Origin: a virus | Virus record (IMG/VR): IMGVR_UViG_3300025312_001030 | Coordinates: 1-24,676 of that record | Reading direction: 5' to 3' (one strand) | Length of the DNA stretch: 24,676 bases | Part shown: one piece after another, positions 1 to 8,812 of the stretch | Numbering within the stretch: position 1 is the first letter of the stretch | Layout of the letters: each line of letters opens with the position of its first letter | Translations under genes and position numbers: made by a program | The notes under the pieces: model-generated | Database searches by the model: none | Seen by the model: the letters and a program-made list of their open reading frames with translations, nothing else | What the model was told of the DNA's origin: nothing

Positions 1-137
1 ACGCCGCTATGCAGTTTAATTGAGACCAAATTGTCATCGCCGAGTGTCACTTGAGCAACTTGCCCATCGTCCAACGTGTTTTTGATCGTGGCAGAAAAGC
101 TCAGTCTTACTTCGCTCTCGGCACTGCGTGTCGACAT
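1..137 (-). CDS. RSAES-domain protein, copy D (3' part outside window)
   Basis: A frame too short to be listed as a large gene starts at ATG 137, six bases after AGGAG and 12 bases after the previous stop, and runs open to the window edge. It reads MSTRSAESEVRLSFSATIKN and then TLDDGQVAQVTLGDDNLVS. The MxxRSAES opening, the following alternating strand and the LDDG position match copies A and B, so this is a fourth RSAES copy. Whether it is a stand-alone domain or carries another polyserine arm and spike cannot be seen. Confidence 0.75.
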   Translation of the reverse strand, partial: MSTRSAESEVRLSFSATIKNTLDDGQVAQVTLGDDNLVSIKLHSG

Positions 138-149
138 ATGTTTCTCCTG

Positions 150-2168
150 TTAGGTCCCGTAGTGTCGAGATACAAGCCAGAGGTCGTACGTCACGGCGCC
201 GCCAACCGCACCCAACCGCATCTGATGGCTCGAGGCGTCCACGACAGGCAGGGCCGAGGCCTTAGGCTGCACCAACATGGCCATGCCGCCAGTTTTCAGC
301 GCATTGCCGTCAGCCACCGTAAGTGTCGGCACCCATGTGCAGTAGTTTGTCGGGTTGGTGGGCATTAACTCGAGTCGTCCCGCACCGCCAGTCTTTTCGA
401 CAATAAATACAACGACTTGCTTCTGGACCATGAGTTGGCCCAATGCATCACGCCCGTCTCCAGCCCCGATGTTTTCGCCAACCAGATCGTACAAGTCAAT
501 GTCCTTGGTGGATCCTGCTCCGATTACCCCATCCTTCAGTCGCCACGCCCGCGTGGCTTTGTTGTCCGCGATGCCCGTCGTCAGTACCAAGTCCAGTATG
601 CGAGCCTTCATGGCCGATACGGTTGCAGATGAACCGTCGTCAATCACGTTCTTAATCGTCGATGACACGAACAACTTGATCGATGCCGAAAGTGTGCGGG
701 TACCAATTGCCTGGTCAGTTCCGCTGCAAGAAGATGAAGACGTCGACGATGAAGACGACGAACTAGAAACAGATGACGAAGACGAAGTCGACAGCGATGA
801 CGATGAGGACGTCGACGATGAAGACGTGGATGACGTTGACGAAGATGACGAACTGCTGGCAGAAGAAGATGACGACGAAGTGACTTGCCCGGCCGTCGAA
901 GAGGACGAGCTAGTAGAACTGCTGCTAGAAATTGAAGAGGACGTAGACAAAGTTGAGGACGAACTAGAAGACGAGGACGAGGAAGTTGAAGAAGACGAAC
1001 TCGAGGACGAGCTGGTAGAGCTGCTGCTCGAGGACGAGGAAGACGTCGTCATCGCCGCCGTGCTGGAAGATGAGAACGAAGTCGTCGAGCTGCTTTCGGT
1101 ACTGAGAGACGACTCAGACTCAGTTTGCGAGGACGAGCTACGAGCCACGGTACTGGATGTCGAGCGTGCCACTGTGCTGGAACTAGAGCGAGCCACCGTG
1201 CTGGACGTGCTCATCTCGCCAGACTGGAATGCCCCAAGGTCCCATACCTCTCCGGCAATCAAGTCATGTTTGATGTCGATGTTTTGTTCGTAGCCGCTGC
1301 CCAAGTCCTGGCCGGTTCCGATGGCGTCAGTTCCGAGCTGGAGTGTAAAATCGTCACTACCAGGAGCTGTCCAGATCGCTGTACTGACTTTATTAATGTA
1401 GACAGTCGTGCCCGGCGCTGTGGCATCCGATGACATGTTCCGATCTTTTGTGGCGGCCCACGCACCAGCGTAGTCCGTGGAGCCGTTATCCATCGATATG
1501 CAGTTGCGAACATCGTGGAAGATATTGTCACTGCCGATGCCGTTGCCAGCGCAATTATACACACAGCAGTTGTGAATCGTCACCGCATCGGCAATTCCAA
1601 TCCCAAATCCGGTTGTTGGATTTCCGATGTCGAAGACCAGGCACCGCACTGCACGTGTTGTAGCCCCAGCCGAAATACCCTTGATTCCAATGGGCGTTCC
1701 TGTTGCTGCACCAAATTGATTAGTATGGACAATGCATCGCTTGACTATTAACTCAATGGAATTGGTGCACGCATTGTGTATCAGGCTAAAGTCGTTTGTC
1801 CCGCCAGACGACTGATTGCGGTAAATCTCCAGATCTCGAATTTCTACGTGATAATCTACGGCAGCAGCAAGGTATATCCCATAGTTATCTCCGTTAGTCT
1901 GGGTTAGAACTATGCCGCCTGCAACAATGCCATTATTTGCATTTCCAGATGATGGCTCCAGTATCGCCTTGGAGATCGGATTCGTGCCATTGGCTGCAGC
2001 AAATGATACATGGCTTCCGCTGGCTGTCGACAAGTCATTTAATACCTGGCCGATAGCGATATCACCAGAGATATAGAAGCCATTCGCATTTGTATTTATG
2101 TCATCAGCCCACGCCTGAACACTAGCAAATGTTCCACCAGAACCGATTGTTTTGATCACATTCGACAT
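150..2168 (-). CDS. Fibre with inverted order: beta-helix, polyserine linker, RSAES domain (672 aa)
   Basis: Residues 1-315 are a parallel beta-helix with the opening VIKTIGSGGTFASVQAWADD and closing IAGEVWDLGAFQSG, a module I recall from environmental surface proteins (dIGAFE-type end). Strand repeats such as VEIRDLEIYRNQ and AVTIHNCCVYNCAGNGI lie between. Residues 318-482 are a polyserine linker starting with three STVARS units. Residues 483-672 are RSAES copy C (IGTRTLSASIKLF, ADNKATRAW, DIDLYDL, GRDALGQ, GNALKTGG, LVSRHYGT). The order is thus the mirror image of the 1046-residue protein: same anchor, same linker, but the spike is N-terminal. GGAG lies seven bases before the ATG, which directly follows the previous TAA. 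Likely a second virion adhesin. Confidence 0.8.
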   Translation of the reverse strand: MSNVIKTIGSGGTFASVQAWADDINTNANGFYISGDIAIGQVLNDLSTASGSHVSFAAANGTNPISKAILEPSSGNANNGIVAGGIVLTQTNGDNYGIYLAAAVDYHVEIRDLEIYRNQSSGGTNDFSLIHNACTNSIELIVKRCIVHTNQFGAATGTPIGIKGISAGATTRAVRCLVFDIGNPTTGFGIGIADAVTIHNCCVYNCAGNGIGSDNIFHDVRNCISMDNGSTDYAGAWAATKDRNMSSDATAPGTTVYINKVSTAIWTAPGSDDFTLQLGTDAIGTGQDLGSGYEQNIDIKHDLIAGEVWDLGAFQSGEMSTSSTVARSSSSTVARSTSSTVARSSSSQTESESSLSTESSSTTSFSSSSTAAMTTSSSSSSSSSTSSSSSSSSSTSSSSSSSSSSTLSTSSSISSSSSTSSSSSTAGQVTSSSSSSASSSSSSSTSSTSSSSTSSSSSLSTSSSSSVSSSSSSSSTSSSSCSGTDQAIGTRTLSASIKLFVSSTIKNVIDDGSSATVSAMKARILDLVLTTGIADNKATRAWRLKDGVIGAGSTKDIDLYDLVGENIGAGDGRDALGQLMVQKQVVVFIVEKTGGAGRLELMPTNPTNYCTWVPTLTVADGNALKTGGMAMLVQPKASALPVVDASSHQMRLGAVGGAVTYDLWLVSRHYGT
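723..1217 (-). repeat. Polyserine linker tract in the 672-residue fibre
   Basis: About 495 bases encoding Ser with scattered Thr, Leu and Val. The STVARS motif occurs three times at the beta-helix side, the same motif as in the distal linker half of the 1046-residue fibre. Serine codons are mixed. Confidence 0.85.
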
Positions 2169-5100
2169 TTACGCGCTCCAGTCTCCATCAATACAGTGGG
2201 CCGTGCGATCGTAAACTGAGTTGTCGCAGCCTTGTGCGCTGTAATGCGCACTTGTTTCATGAAGTCGCCAATTGCCGTTTCTCCAGTCAACAAACCCAAC
2301 ACCATCCATGTTGTAGCCAGAGTCGCCAGGACCGGTTGCAAGATTATAGTTGTTTGGGAATTTTGTCGAATTGTTGAGGCTCGAATCTGCTAGGACCATT
2401 ACGTTATTCTCAAAGGTCCAGCGATTATCTCCTATGACATATGACAATACAGTTATGTCATTCGCACCACCGTCTCTGCCGAGTAGTCCACATGTGATGT
2501 TGTTTTCGTAAATGAACTGGCCGACAAGCCCGAAGCCATCTTCCCAAAGCGCAACAGCATTGGTAGGTGAAAACCAAGGCGTCAGACCGGACAACTCGTC
2601 AGTTACCCAACTGTTGCGGCGGAAACAGATGTCCTCTAAACGATCCCATTCTGGCGAGGATGTATTAAACTCGTATTCTCGCTTGCCGAGCTGCGAAAGT
2701 TTACCAAAATCCTCGATCAAATTGTGCGATACTGTTAGTCGCTTTGTTGCAAAGCCATCATTCGGTGGCGAGTACAATCCATCGCTTCCTGAAATCCGGA
2801 ATCCTCCGTCAATCGTGTCGAAGTGGTTGTATCGAATCTGCACGTCGTAAATGCCAGACCAGGAAATGTCAGCACGTGGCGTCAGAATCACGACATAAGA
2901 ATCTGTGCAATAACCACGTTGGAAATAGTTGTCCTCAATCAGGAACCGCTGGCCATATTTGATTTCAAACATGTTTTTGCGGTTGCGGGATCGCCCGTCG
3001 TAGTCGGCCTCCGTCGGAATCCAATATGTAGGCCTGACGATGTGATTGCGGCGATAGCTGTGCAAGTCTGGCAACACGTCAGTTTCTGGATGGCTCGCAC
3101 CGCCCCAGAACACTGGCATGCTCCCCTCAAGATGGCAGTTGTTTACTGCCCATTCCTTACCGCGCGTCCCACCAATCGATGGCGCATCTTGCGTTTCTGC
3201 AGACAGCTCCTTGCAATAAGTGTCTTTGATCACAACGCGATCTGCACCATAACTGTAAAATCCTGAATCGCATTCCGTAAATGTCGTCGCACCGAAAACT
3301 GTACCTGGCCTCGGGCTCTCGACCCAGCACCGATGAAACTCGATGTCATACGGATCGTTGTTAACATCTTGGAAAGCTTCGTTAAACACAACGATGTAAT
3401 TCACGCGGTATTGCGTCGGTTGATCGGCTTCAAAACGAATACCCTCAAAAGAGAGATGGTGACTTCCTGGGCCAACATGCATTGCGCCGGCAACTTGCTG
3501 TCGTGTGCGAAACATCGGCATGTTGCCGATATCACTTGGTCCAATCCGCTGGTCAAAACCTGGCAGTAATGCCATGGCAGCGGATCGGATTGTGACGAAC
3601 TTACCGGATCCAACTCGCCATGGCGGCGCCGTCTTCTCTGTCAGGACTGTTCCCGGCAGAATCTCTATAACGTCGCCAGCCTCTGCGTTGACATAGGCCG
3701 TGTTCCAAGATGTGTCGTCCGTGACGGTGAACGTGGGAGCCGCCTGATATGCACTGGTCGTAGGCGTCACCACAGCCGAGTAGTCGGTGTAGCTCCAGTC
3801 CGGCCAAGTATTCTCAACTCCTCGCACGCGAAAACTGTATGTCGTGGCCGCATCGAAGCCGGCCATATCCACCCCGTTGTCGTACACGCTCCGCACGTGG
3901 TTCCACCGCCCGCCACCGTCCTGCACCTCCACGTCGTACCAGTTCACCCCGGTTGCGTCCCACGAGAGGCTGATCTGGTTGTAGGCCCACACGGTAGCCT
4001 GCAGATTCTCAATGGATCCTGTGATTGACGAGCTCGTGGACGTTGTTTCAACGATTGTCGAAGAGGTGGACGAACTGGAGGAGGTCAGTGAAGCAGCCGT
4101 GCTAGACGTAGTTTCGCCGATTGTGCTGGAAGTAGATCGCGCCACGGTACTTGATGTCGATCTCGCAACGGTACTTGAGGATGAGCTTTCGGAGCTTGAG
4201 CTCGACGACGTCGTCCTGGCGACAGTCGATGATGTCACGCTGGCTACCGTGCTGGAGCTCGAGGTAGTCCGCCCCACGCTGCTCGAGACAGACGTTGTCG
4301 ACTGGCCGACTGTACTAGACGTAGTTCTCCCAGCCGTGCTGCTGGACGAGGACGTAACACCGGATTCCATCGAGCTCGATGTGGACATCGTTTGGCTCGA
4401 ACAACTCTTCGATGTTGAAGAACTGGTCCTGGCAATCGTGCTGCAGGATGAATTCAGGCTCGAACTGAAACTGGACCAGCTGGATGAGCTTACGCTTTGC
4501 GAGGATGAAGTTATCGTCACAGACGAGATAGACTGCGAGCTCGACGAACTTGACGACACGGATAGACTGCTGCTCGAGGAACTAACGGATAGCGAGCTCG
4601 AGGATGAAGACATAGACAGAGAAGAGCACGATGATGAAACTGAGAGGGACGAACTCGAGGACGACACGGAGAGAGAGCTCGAGCTGCTGACAGAGCTACC
4701 AGAGACAGATGTCGTCATGGAACTGAGTGAAGATGTCGACAGCGTGCTGCTGGAGGACAACTGGTCGTCATGGCGGCCGATTAGGTAGACACGGTATGTC
4801 ACGTCGCCGCCGTTGGCACCCAGACGCAAAACGTGACTCGAGCCATCCTCGACATCAAACGCATCTGTGTGCGACTGATGCATGAGCGCCACGCCGTCAG
4901 TCTTCAGGGCATTTCCATCCGCGACCGTGAGTGGCGGTACCCATGTCAGATAGTTGGCTGGCTGTGTAGGCATGACCTCCAATTGCCCGCTACCGGAAAT
5001 CTTCGCGATCCCCAGAGATACGATCTCCTCCATGGCCAGAGCCTGGCCGAGCCCATCACGGCCAGCCCCGCCGCCGGTGTTCAGTCCAGCCATGTCGTAG

Positions 5101-5309
5101 AGGTCTAAGTCAACCACATTCCCGCTCGCTATCGTACCCTCGTACCCCCAACCTCGATTCGCCTGATCGGATTCCACTCCAGTCAGCAAATGCTGCTTCA
5201 ACACCCAGCCGCCCACCTTTACGCTCGTCCGCCATCCATCGTCGACAGTGAGCATCATGGTCGACTTGACCAGAAGCTGGATATCGCTCTCCGCCGAACG
5301 GTTGGCCAT
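2169..5309 (-). CDS. Large fibre: RSAES domain, polyserine linker, FN3, beta-helix (1046 aa)
   Basis: Residues 1-183 are RSAES copy B (MANRSAESDIQLL, SDQANRGW, DLDLYDM, GRDGLGQ, GNALKTDG, DVEDGSSHVLRL, LIGRHDDQ). Residues 184-432 are a polyserine linker, first LSVSSSSSS-type units, then STVARS/STVGQS/STIGET units. Residues 433-518 are a fibronectin type III domain (ENLQATVWAYNQISLSWDA, TTYSFRVRGVE). From about 520 to 1046 is a right-handed beta-helix (GDVIEILPGTV, FEGIRFEAD, NMFEIKYGQRFLIEDNYFQ, YDVQIRYNHFDTIDGGFRI), resembling environmental PL6/pectate-lyase-like surface proteins. Likely an adhesin or glycan depolymerase hung on the virion through the RSAES domain; catalytic residues not identified. 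There is no signal peptide. The TAA is immediately followed by the next ATG. Confidence 0.8.
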   Translation of the reverse strand: MANRSAESDIQLLVKSTMMLTVDDGWRTSVKVGGWVLKQHLLTGVESDQANRGWGYEGTIASGNVVDLDLYDMAGLNTGGGAGRDGLGQALAMEEIVSLGIAKISGSGQLEVMPTQPANYLTWVPPLTVADGNALKTDGVALMHQSHTDAFDVEDGSSHVLRLGANGGDVTYRVYLIGRHDDQLSSSSTLSTSSLSSMTTSVSGSSVSSSSSLSVSSSSSSLSVSSSCSSLSMSSSSSSLSVSSSSSSLSVSSSSSSSQSISSVTITSSSQSVSSSSWSSFSSSLNSSCSTIARTSSSTSKSCSSQTMSTSSSMESGVTSSSSSTAGRTTSSTVGQSTTSVSSSVGRTTSSSSTVASVTSSTVARTTSSSSSSESSSSSTVARSTSSTVARSTSSTIGETTSSTAASLTSSSSSTSSTIVETTSTSSSITGSIENLQATVWAYNQISLSWDATGVNWYDVEVQDGGGRWNHVRSVYDNGVDMAGFDAATTYSFRVRGVENTWPDWSYTDYSAVVTPTTSAYQAAPTFTVTDDTSWNTAYVNAEAGDVIEILPGTVLTEKTAPPWRVGSGKFVTIRSAAMALLPGFDQRIGPSDIGNMPMFRTRQQVAGAMHVGPGSHHLSFEGIRFEADQPTQYRVNYIVVFNEAFQDVNNDPYDIEFHRCWVESPRPGTVFGATTFTECDSGFYSYGADRVVIKDTYCKELSAETQDAPSIGGTRGKEWAVNNCHLEGSMPVFWGGASHPETDVLPDLHSYRRNHIVRPTYWIPTEADYDGRSRNRKNMFEIKYGQRFLIEDNYFQRGYCTDSYVVILTPRADISWSGIYDVQIRYNHFDTIDGGFRISGSDGLYSPPNDGFATKRLTVSHNLIEDFGKLSQLGKREYEFNTSSPEWDRLEDICFRRNSWVTDELSGLTPWFSPTNAVALWEDGFGLVGQFIYENNITCGLLGRDGGANDITVLSYVIGDNRWTFENNVMVLADSSLNNSTKFPNNYNLATGPGDSGYNMDGVGFVDWRNGNWRLHETSAHYSAQGCDNSVYDRTAHCIDGDWSA
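4014..4760 (-). repeat. Polyserine linker tract in the 1046-residue fibre
   Basis: About 750 bases encoding Ser/Thr runs with two textures: a domain-proximal half of S-L-S-V/M-S(5-8) units and a distal half of STVAR/STVGx/STIGE units. Serine codons are mixed, arguing for selection on the protein rather than replication slippage alone. Confidence 0.85.
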
Positions 5310-5312
5310 TTG

Positions 5313-5819
5313 TCACGCCTGCAGATACTCCGCGTCAATCAGTACGTCATACTGCAGCACCCACACCCATTCATCGTCGTCTTCTCTCGCGTGGAAGTCA
5401 GGTCCTCGCTTCACGATCACTATCTTGTCGTCTGTCATCTCCCAAGGTGCCGTATTTGGATCAAATGCCTCGGCTACCTCTTTCGCAAGTCTGATGCAGA
5501 TCGACTTGGCAGACTCGGCCGCAGTACTTTTGGCGTGAATCCGGAACGCCACGAGTATCTGCTGCAACTGGTCTTCCCGCTGCGCCGCAGTGTGGCCGCT
5601 CATGTGGGCCATCACGACCGGGATCGACTTTTCGTACACTACGTACGGGCCTGGAGGTGTAGGCCTCGCAAACCCGTCGTTCAACGCCTGGTACTTGTCA
5701 ATCAATCTGTCCGCTGCAGGCCACTCCAGCTTGATCGTCGTGTCCAGGCCGGCGTCGTCCCACCGCTGGTTGATGGCTCCGTCAAGCGTCCAGCTTCCTC
5801 TGGTGTTTGGGATAGCCAT
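5313..5819 (-). CDS. Tail-terminator-like protein, stand-alone copy (168 aa)
   Basis: Paralogue of the N-terminal domain of the preceding spike. Shared blocks in order are GSWTLD, RWDDAGLDT, PPGPYVVYEK, FRIHAKSTAAESAKSICIRLAKEVAEAFDP, RGPDFHA and VLIDA. The start ATG (MAIPNTRGSW) is chosen because it gives the same spacing to the first Trp as the paralogue; a GTG two codons upstream overlaps the previous stop and is an alternative. Length and fold pattern (helix near the start, central strands, long Ala-rich helix) suit neck or tail-terminator proteins that cap the tail tube. Having no linker or spike, it may be the true terminator, with the fused copy a spike anchor on the same ring. The next gene starts 3 bases after its stop. 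Confidence 0.75.
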   Translation of the reverse strand: MAIPNTRGSWTLDGAINQRWDDAGLDTTIKLEWPAADRLIDKYQALNDGFARPTPPGPYVVYEKSIPVVMAHMSGHTAAQREDQLQQILVAFRIHAKSTAAESAKSICIRLAKEVAEAFDPNTAPWEMTDDKIVIVKRGPDFHAREDDDEWVWVLQYDVLIDAEYLQA

Positions 5820-5821
5820 GG

Positions 5822-8026
5822 TCACACAAACTTGTAAAGCCTCAGTTGGTAAATATCCACAATAATTTCGGTGTCTTGACTGGCGTCCCCGTCCAGATCT
5901 TGCATGCCGTTATCCCAAGCGGCAAATTGTGGCGAGATGTCAGACCGGATATCGTCCACCGTAAATGAACCGCTGAGCCAACGGCTGTGCGTGTCCCAAA
6001 GCGTCAGCCCCGTGATGGCCCCAGACACTGGTGCAATCGAGAAGCTGCCAAGCGAGTTCGTCTGGCGATTCGCCACCGATAAGCTTTCCCGAGATGCACA
6101 ATATGTCCCTGCGACGGATGTCGTTGCCTTGATTTGAGCAGTGAAAAAATAGCTTCCAGGCGAGCTCAAGGCCACGGCCCAGAACGGTCTCCAGTAGGCT
6201 GTGTCTGTCCCACTCGTGGCGTCGAAGCAGCCGCCGGGCCAAGTGATCCGAATCCGCTCCGGGTCGCTCGCCGTCCCGCTCCCAACGATCGTCGCTGTCG
6301 GCCTGTCGCCGGGGTCTGTCCAAACCGTGTCCCAGTTCGTGCAACTCGCGTTGCCGAACCCAGCCGGCGGCAGCGTGATGTTCGCGACGTTGACTAGGTA
6401 TTCGTCGCCGGCCCCGGCTGCACCTACCAAATACAAGTCAGGATCCACGCTCGGGTCTAGGTAGTAGTCCTCGACGAACTCATTCCGCAACCGAGATATT
6501 CTGTCGAGCCTCGCCTGATTGTCCCGCCAGCCGCTGTGGCCAGCCATCTTGATCCTCGTGCAGTTGGCCAGTTTAAACTGGGAGAACCTGTAGCCGCTGG
6601 CCCCGTGGCTCGTGCCTCGCCCGTTGTTGGCCTCAAACCATGCCCTCCAGTCATTCGGCGCCCCATCGTTCGCGACCTTGACACCTCCGCTCCGCCGGTC
6701 GCCGCCGCAGTCACGGGCCAGAAGCCCGTAGCCATTGCAGGATTCGGCCCAGAGGTGAGCACGATTGCCGTTGAACTGCTGCAGTTTGAATCCGGCACCC
6801 TCACACAACTGAATCCGGGCATCGACGTCCCCGGCATGCAGCCTGGTGGCCACGATCCCGTGGCCGCTACCCTGCTTGATCTGCAGGTTCTGGATCCGGG
6901 CCCCGTCGGCATCCTCCAGCCAGACGCCGTAGCTGCAGGTCTCGGCCTCCACGTCGGTCCAGTCCTCGTGGTCGATTGACCCAGCCCCAGTGAAGTCATC
7001 GATCTTGACATCCTCCAGCACGACACCCGATCCCCCGTAGACGAACTTGATCACGGACCCATCGGACTCGAAAGCCAGGCCTCGAATCACAACACGAGGC
7101 ATCTGCCCCGACCCGCGCGTGATCTGGAAGATCGGCGTTGCCGGCGTGGCCGCATTCACGCCGAAGATCTTCGAGCCACCGAAGAACGTCAGGTGCGACA
7201 TATTTCCGGCCCCGCCCACCGTGATCGCGATCGCCCCAGCTGACAGGTCCAGGTAGACATTGGCCGGCTGACGTTTGCTGTCGAGATAATCCACAGGTCC
7301 GCGGAACCCCAGCTCGACAGGCTCGTTGACACGGGTGGCAAGATATGCGATCAGTGCTGCCCTGTTGGCCACGGCCGCCGCCTGGCTGTCGTATACTCCG
7401 CCGATGTCGCCGAAATCCAGCACGTCGTCCTCCTCAGCAATAGGCTCCGTAACACTCGAACAACTTGAGGATGACGACATTGATGTGGTCGACGTCTCGG
7501 AGAAGCTGCTGCTCGAACTGAACTCGGCCTCGCCGCCAAAGGCCCCCACTGTCGCGTCCACCAGAATCGAGAACTGCAGCGTCCACGACGCCTCTTGTTC
7601 CCCCTCCTGGTCGTGCCAATCCGGGCCCCGCTCCGTCACGACATGCGCAACGCCATCGAATTGGATAGCATTGTGGGGGTCGAAGGCGGCAGCGATCTTC
7701 TTCGCCAGCCGTTGAGCAATGCTCTTCGCGCTCTCGCTGCTCGTATCCTGTGCGTGCACCTTGAATCGAAACGTCCACCGTTGCAACTCCCTATCGTCTC
7801 CGCTGTTGTCAATCCCTGTCATCCTCGCCAGTATCTCCGGCTCGTCTTTCTCGTACACGCAGTACGGACCTGGCGGCTCCGGTCTGGCCATCCCGTCGTG
7901 CAGCGGCTCGTACTCCATCGCAGTCGGATCGAGCCATTCGGCGCGGAAGTCGGTGTCGAGCCCTCTTGATTCCCAGTGTGCCGCGATCGCCTCGTCCAGT
8001 CGCCACGTACCTGCCTCCGTAGCCAT
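5822..8026 (-). CDS. Terminator-like domain fused to a beta-helix tailspike (734 aa)
   Basis: Residues 1-166 are paralogous to the whole next protein: PPGPYCVYEKDEP, RFKVHAQDTSSESAKSIAQR, AFDP and RGPDWHD are shared. The position after gp10 and the pattern FxVHAxxx(S)xxxAxxIA resemble tail-terminator proteins. Residues 169-192 are a short Ser/Thr linker. From about 202, DFGDIGGVYDSQAAA is the Pectate_lyase_3-type opening of a right-handed beta-helix, which continues to about 560 with repeated strand turns (VVIRGLAFESDG, ARIQNLQIKQGSGHGIVA). The rest is a beta-sandwich-like C-terminal region (SYFFTAQIKATTSVAG, EIIVDIYQLRLYKFV), possibly carbohydrate binding. It is probably a virion-attached spike that binds or cuts host glycan; catalytic residues are not identified. 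The start overlaps the preceding stop. Confidence 0.8.
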   Translation of the reverse strand: MATEAGTWRLDEAIAAHWESRGLDTDFRAEWLDPTAMEYEPLHDGMARPEPPGPYCVYEKDEPEILARMTGIDNSGDDRELQRWTFRFKVHAQDTSSESAKSIAQRLAKKIAAAFDPHNAIQFDGVAHVVTERGPDWHDQEGEQEASWTLQFSILVDATVGAFGGEAEFSSSSSFSETSTTSMSSSSSCSSVTEPIAEEDDVLDFGDIGGVYDSQAAAVANRAALIAYLATRVNEPVELGFRGPVDYLDSKRQPANVYLDLSAGAIAITVGGAGNMSHLTFFGGSKIFGVNAATPATPIFQITRGSGQMPRVVIRGLAFESDGSVIKFVYGGSGVVLEDVKIDDFTGAGSIDHEDWTDVEAETCSYGVWLEDADGARIQNLQIKQGSGHGIVATRLHAGDVDARIQLCEGAGFKLQQFNGNRAHLWAESCNGYGLLARDCGGDRRSGGVKVANDGAPNDWRAWFEANNGRGTSHGASGYRFSQFKLANCTRIKMAGHSGWRDNQARLDRISRLRNEFVEDYYLDPSVDPDLYLVGAAGAGDEYLVNVANITLPPAGFGNASCTNWDTVWTDPGDRPTATIVGSGTASDPERIRITWPGGCFDATSGTDTAYWRPFWAVALSSPGSYFFTAQIKATTSVAGTYCASRESLSVANRQTNSLGSFSIAPVSGAITGLTLWDTHSRWLSGSFTVDDIRSDISPQFAAWDNGMQDLDGDASQDTEIIVDIYQLRLYKFV

Positions 8027-8133
8027 CAGTCATCACCGAACAAGTCCCTTGCACAGGCGCGGCACAAGATGTTCTGCGTACTCGCTATGCCGATTACCGG
8101 CCTGCCACACCGAACACATGTGTTTTTGGCCAT
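8026..8133 (-). CDS. Tiny zinc-ribbon peptide (35 aa)
   Basis: A frame between the gp10-like gene and the spike gene encodes MAKNTCVRCGRPVIG, then NILCRACARDLFGDD, with two CxxC knuckles 14 residues apart, a minimal zinc ribbon. The chosen ATG follows AGGAG at six bases. In-frame upstream ATGs at 8169 and 8205 (the latter one base after the gp10 stop) could extend it to 59 residues (MIHPVVKVWQHS...), but they lack a good ribosome-binding site. Its TGA overlaps the ATG of the next gene (TGATG), which strongly supports a real translated gene. Function unknown. Confidence 0.65.
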   Translation of the reverse strand: MAKNTCVRCGRPVIGIASTQNILCRACARDLFGDD

Positions 8134-8206
8134 AGACTGCTCCTGCTCGTCTTTGCTCGCCTGCTCCATACTATGTTGCCATACTTTGACAACTGGGTGT
8201 ATCATT

Positions 8207-8812
8207 TCAAAGTGAAACTGCCTTCACCAGTATCTGCCTGATCTTCGGCTGCATCTCAAGCAGCGTCCGACGTAGGTACGATCTATTCATCTGCGTCTCA
8301 AGCAACAAGCCATAACCATACGTTGTCCCTACAACACCCCAGTCGGGACGTGGCGTCTCGCCGAAGATATTCTTCTGCAAATCGCCAGTCTCTTTTCGCG
8401 GAAACTCGCCTGGTCTCGAGCGGCTTTCTGGCAATACTCGTATCTTCTTGCTTATAGGCCCCTTATACTTCAACACCGACCTGTTGAGATTCAGCTTTAC
8501 TTGGTCCTTGACCAGCTGCGTAGCAAGCTTGATCCGCTTAGAGAATTCAAGTTCTAGGATTTTCTCGAGCTTCTCGCCGTTCCAGACGACAGTGGCTTCT
8601 GTTTTGCCAGTGCGTATCTTGGACATCCGCGACACAGCCGATTTCACGCTTCGGAATGTGCCTTTAGAAATTCCTCGCTCTGCTCCGAGTGTCACTCCTC
8701 CTACCAGGCGTGGCTCCAAATGGATGCCCAACGCTTCGGCCGAGTGCACTCCTCCGGCCTTCACTATCCCCTCGGTAACTGCTCCTCCGACGGTAAAACG
8801 CGGCATGGCCAT
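8207..8812 (-). CDS. HK97 gp10-like neck / tail-completion protein
   Basis: 201 residues. Helices about 83-112 (EKLEKILELEFSKRIKLATQ) precede the family block RVLPESRSRPGEFPRKETGDLQKNI (about 125-149), where RPGEFP and TGDL are diagnostic for gp10-type proteins. The C-terminus GLLLETQMNRSYLRRTLLEMQ is the usual closing helix (normally RPFLRPTL). The ATG at 8812 overlaps the previous stop, but AGGA fits better with a second ATG two codons on (8806), giving MPRFTVGG; both are possible. The N-terminal 75 residues, rich in Gly, are longer than in many relatives. Confidence 0.85.
   Translation of the reverse strand: MAMPRFTVGGAVTEGIVKAGGVHSAEALGIHLEPRLVGGVTLGAERGISKGTFRSVKSAVSRMSKIRTGKTEATVVWNGEKLEKILELEFSKRIKLATQLVKDQVKLNLNRSVLKYKGPISKKIRVLPESRSRPGEFPRKETGDLQKNIFGETPRPDWGVVGTTYGYGLLLETQMNRSYLRRTLLEMQPKIRQILVKAVSL

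Noticed and set aside
355-1293. Plus-strand open frame encoding a very Asp/Glu-rich protein (also 4012-4788 and 16264-17337)
   Set aside because: Each is the exact antisense of a polyserine tract: TCG/TCT/TCA codons read backwards give Glu, Asp and Val codons with few stops. There is no ribosome-binding site or domain, and all other genes are on the minus strand.
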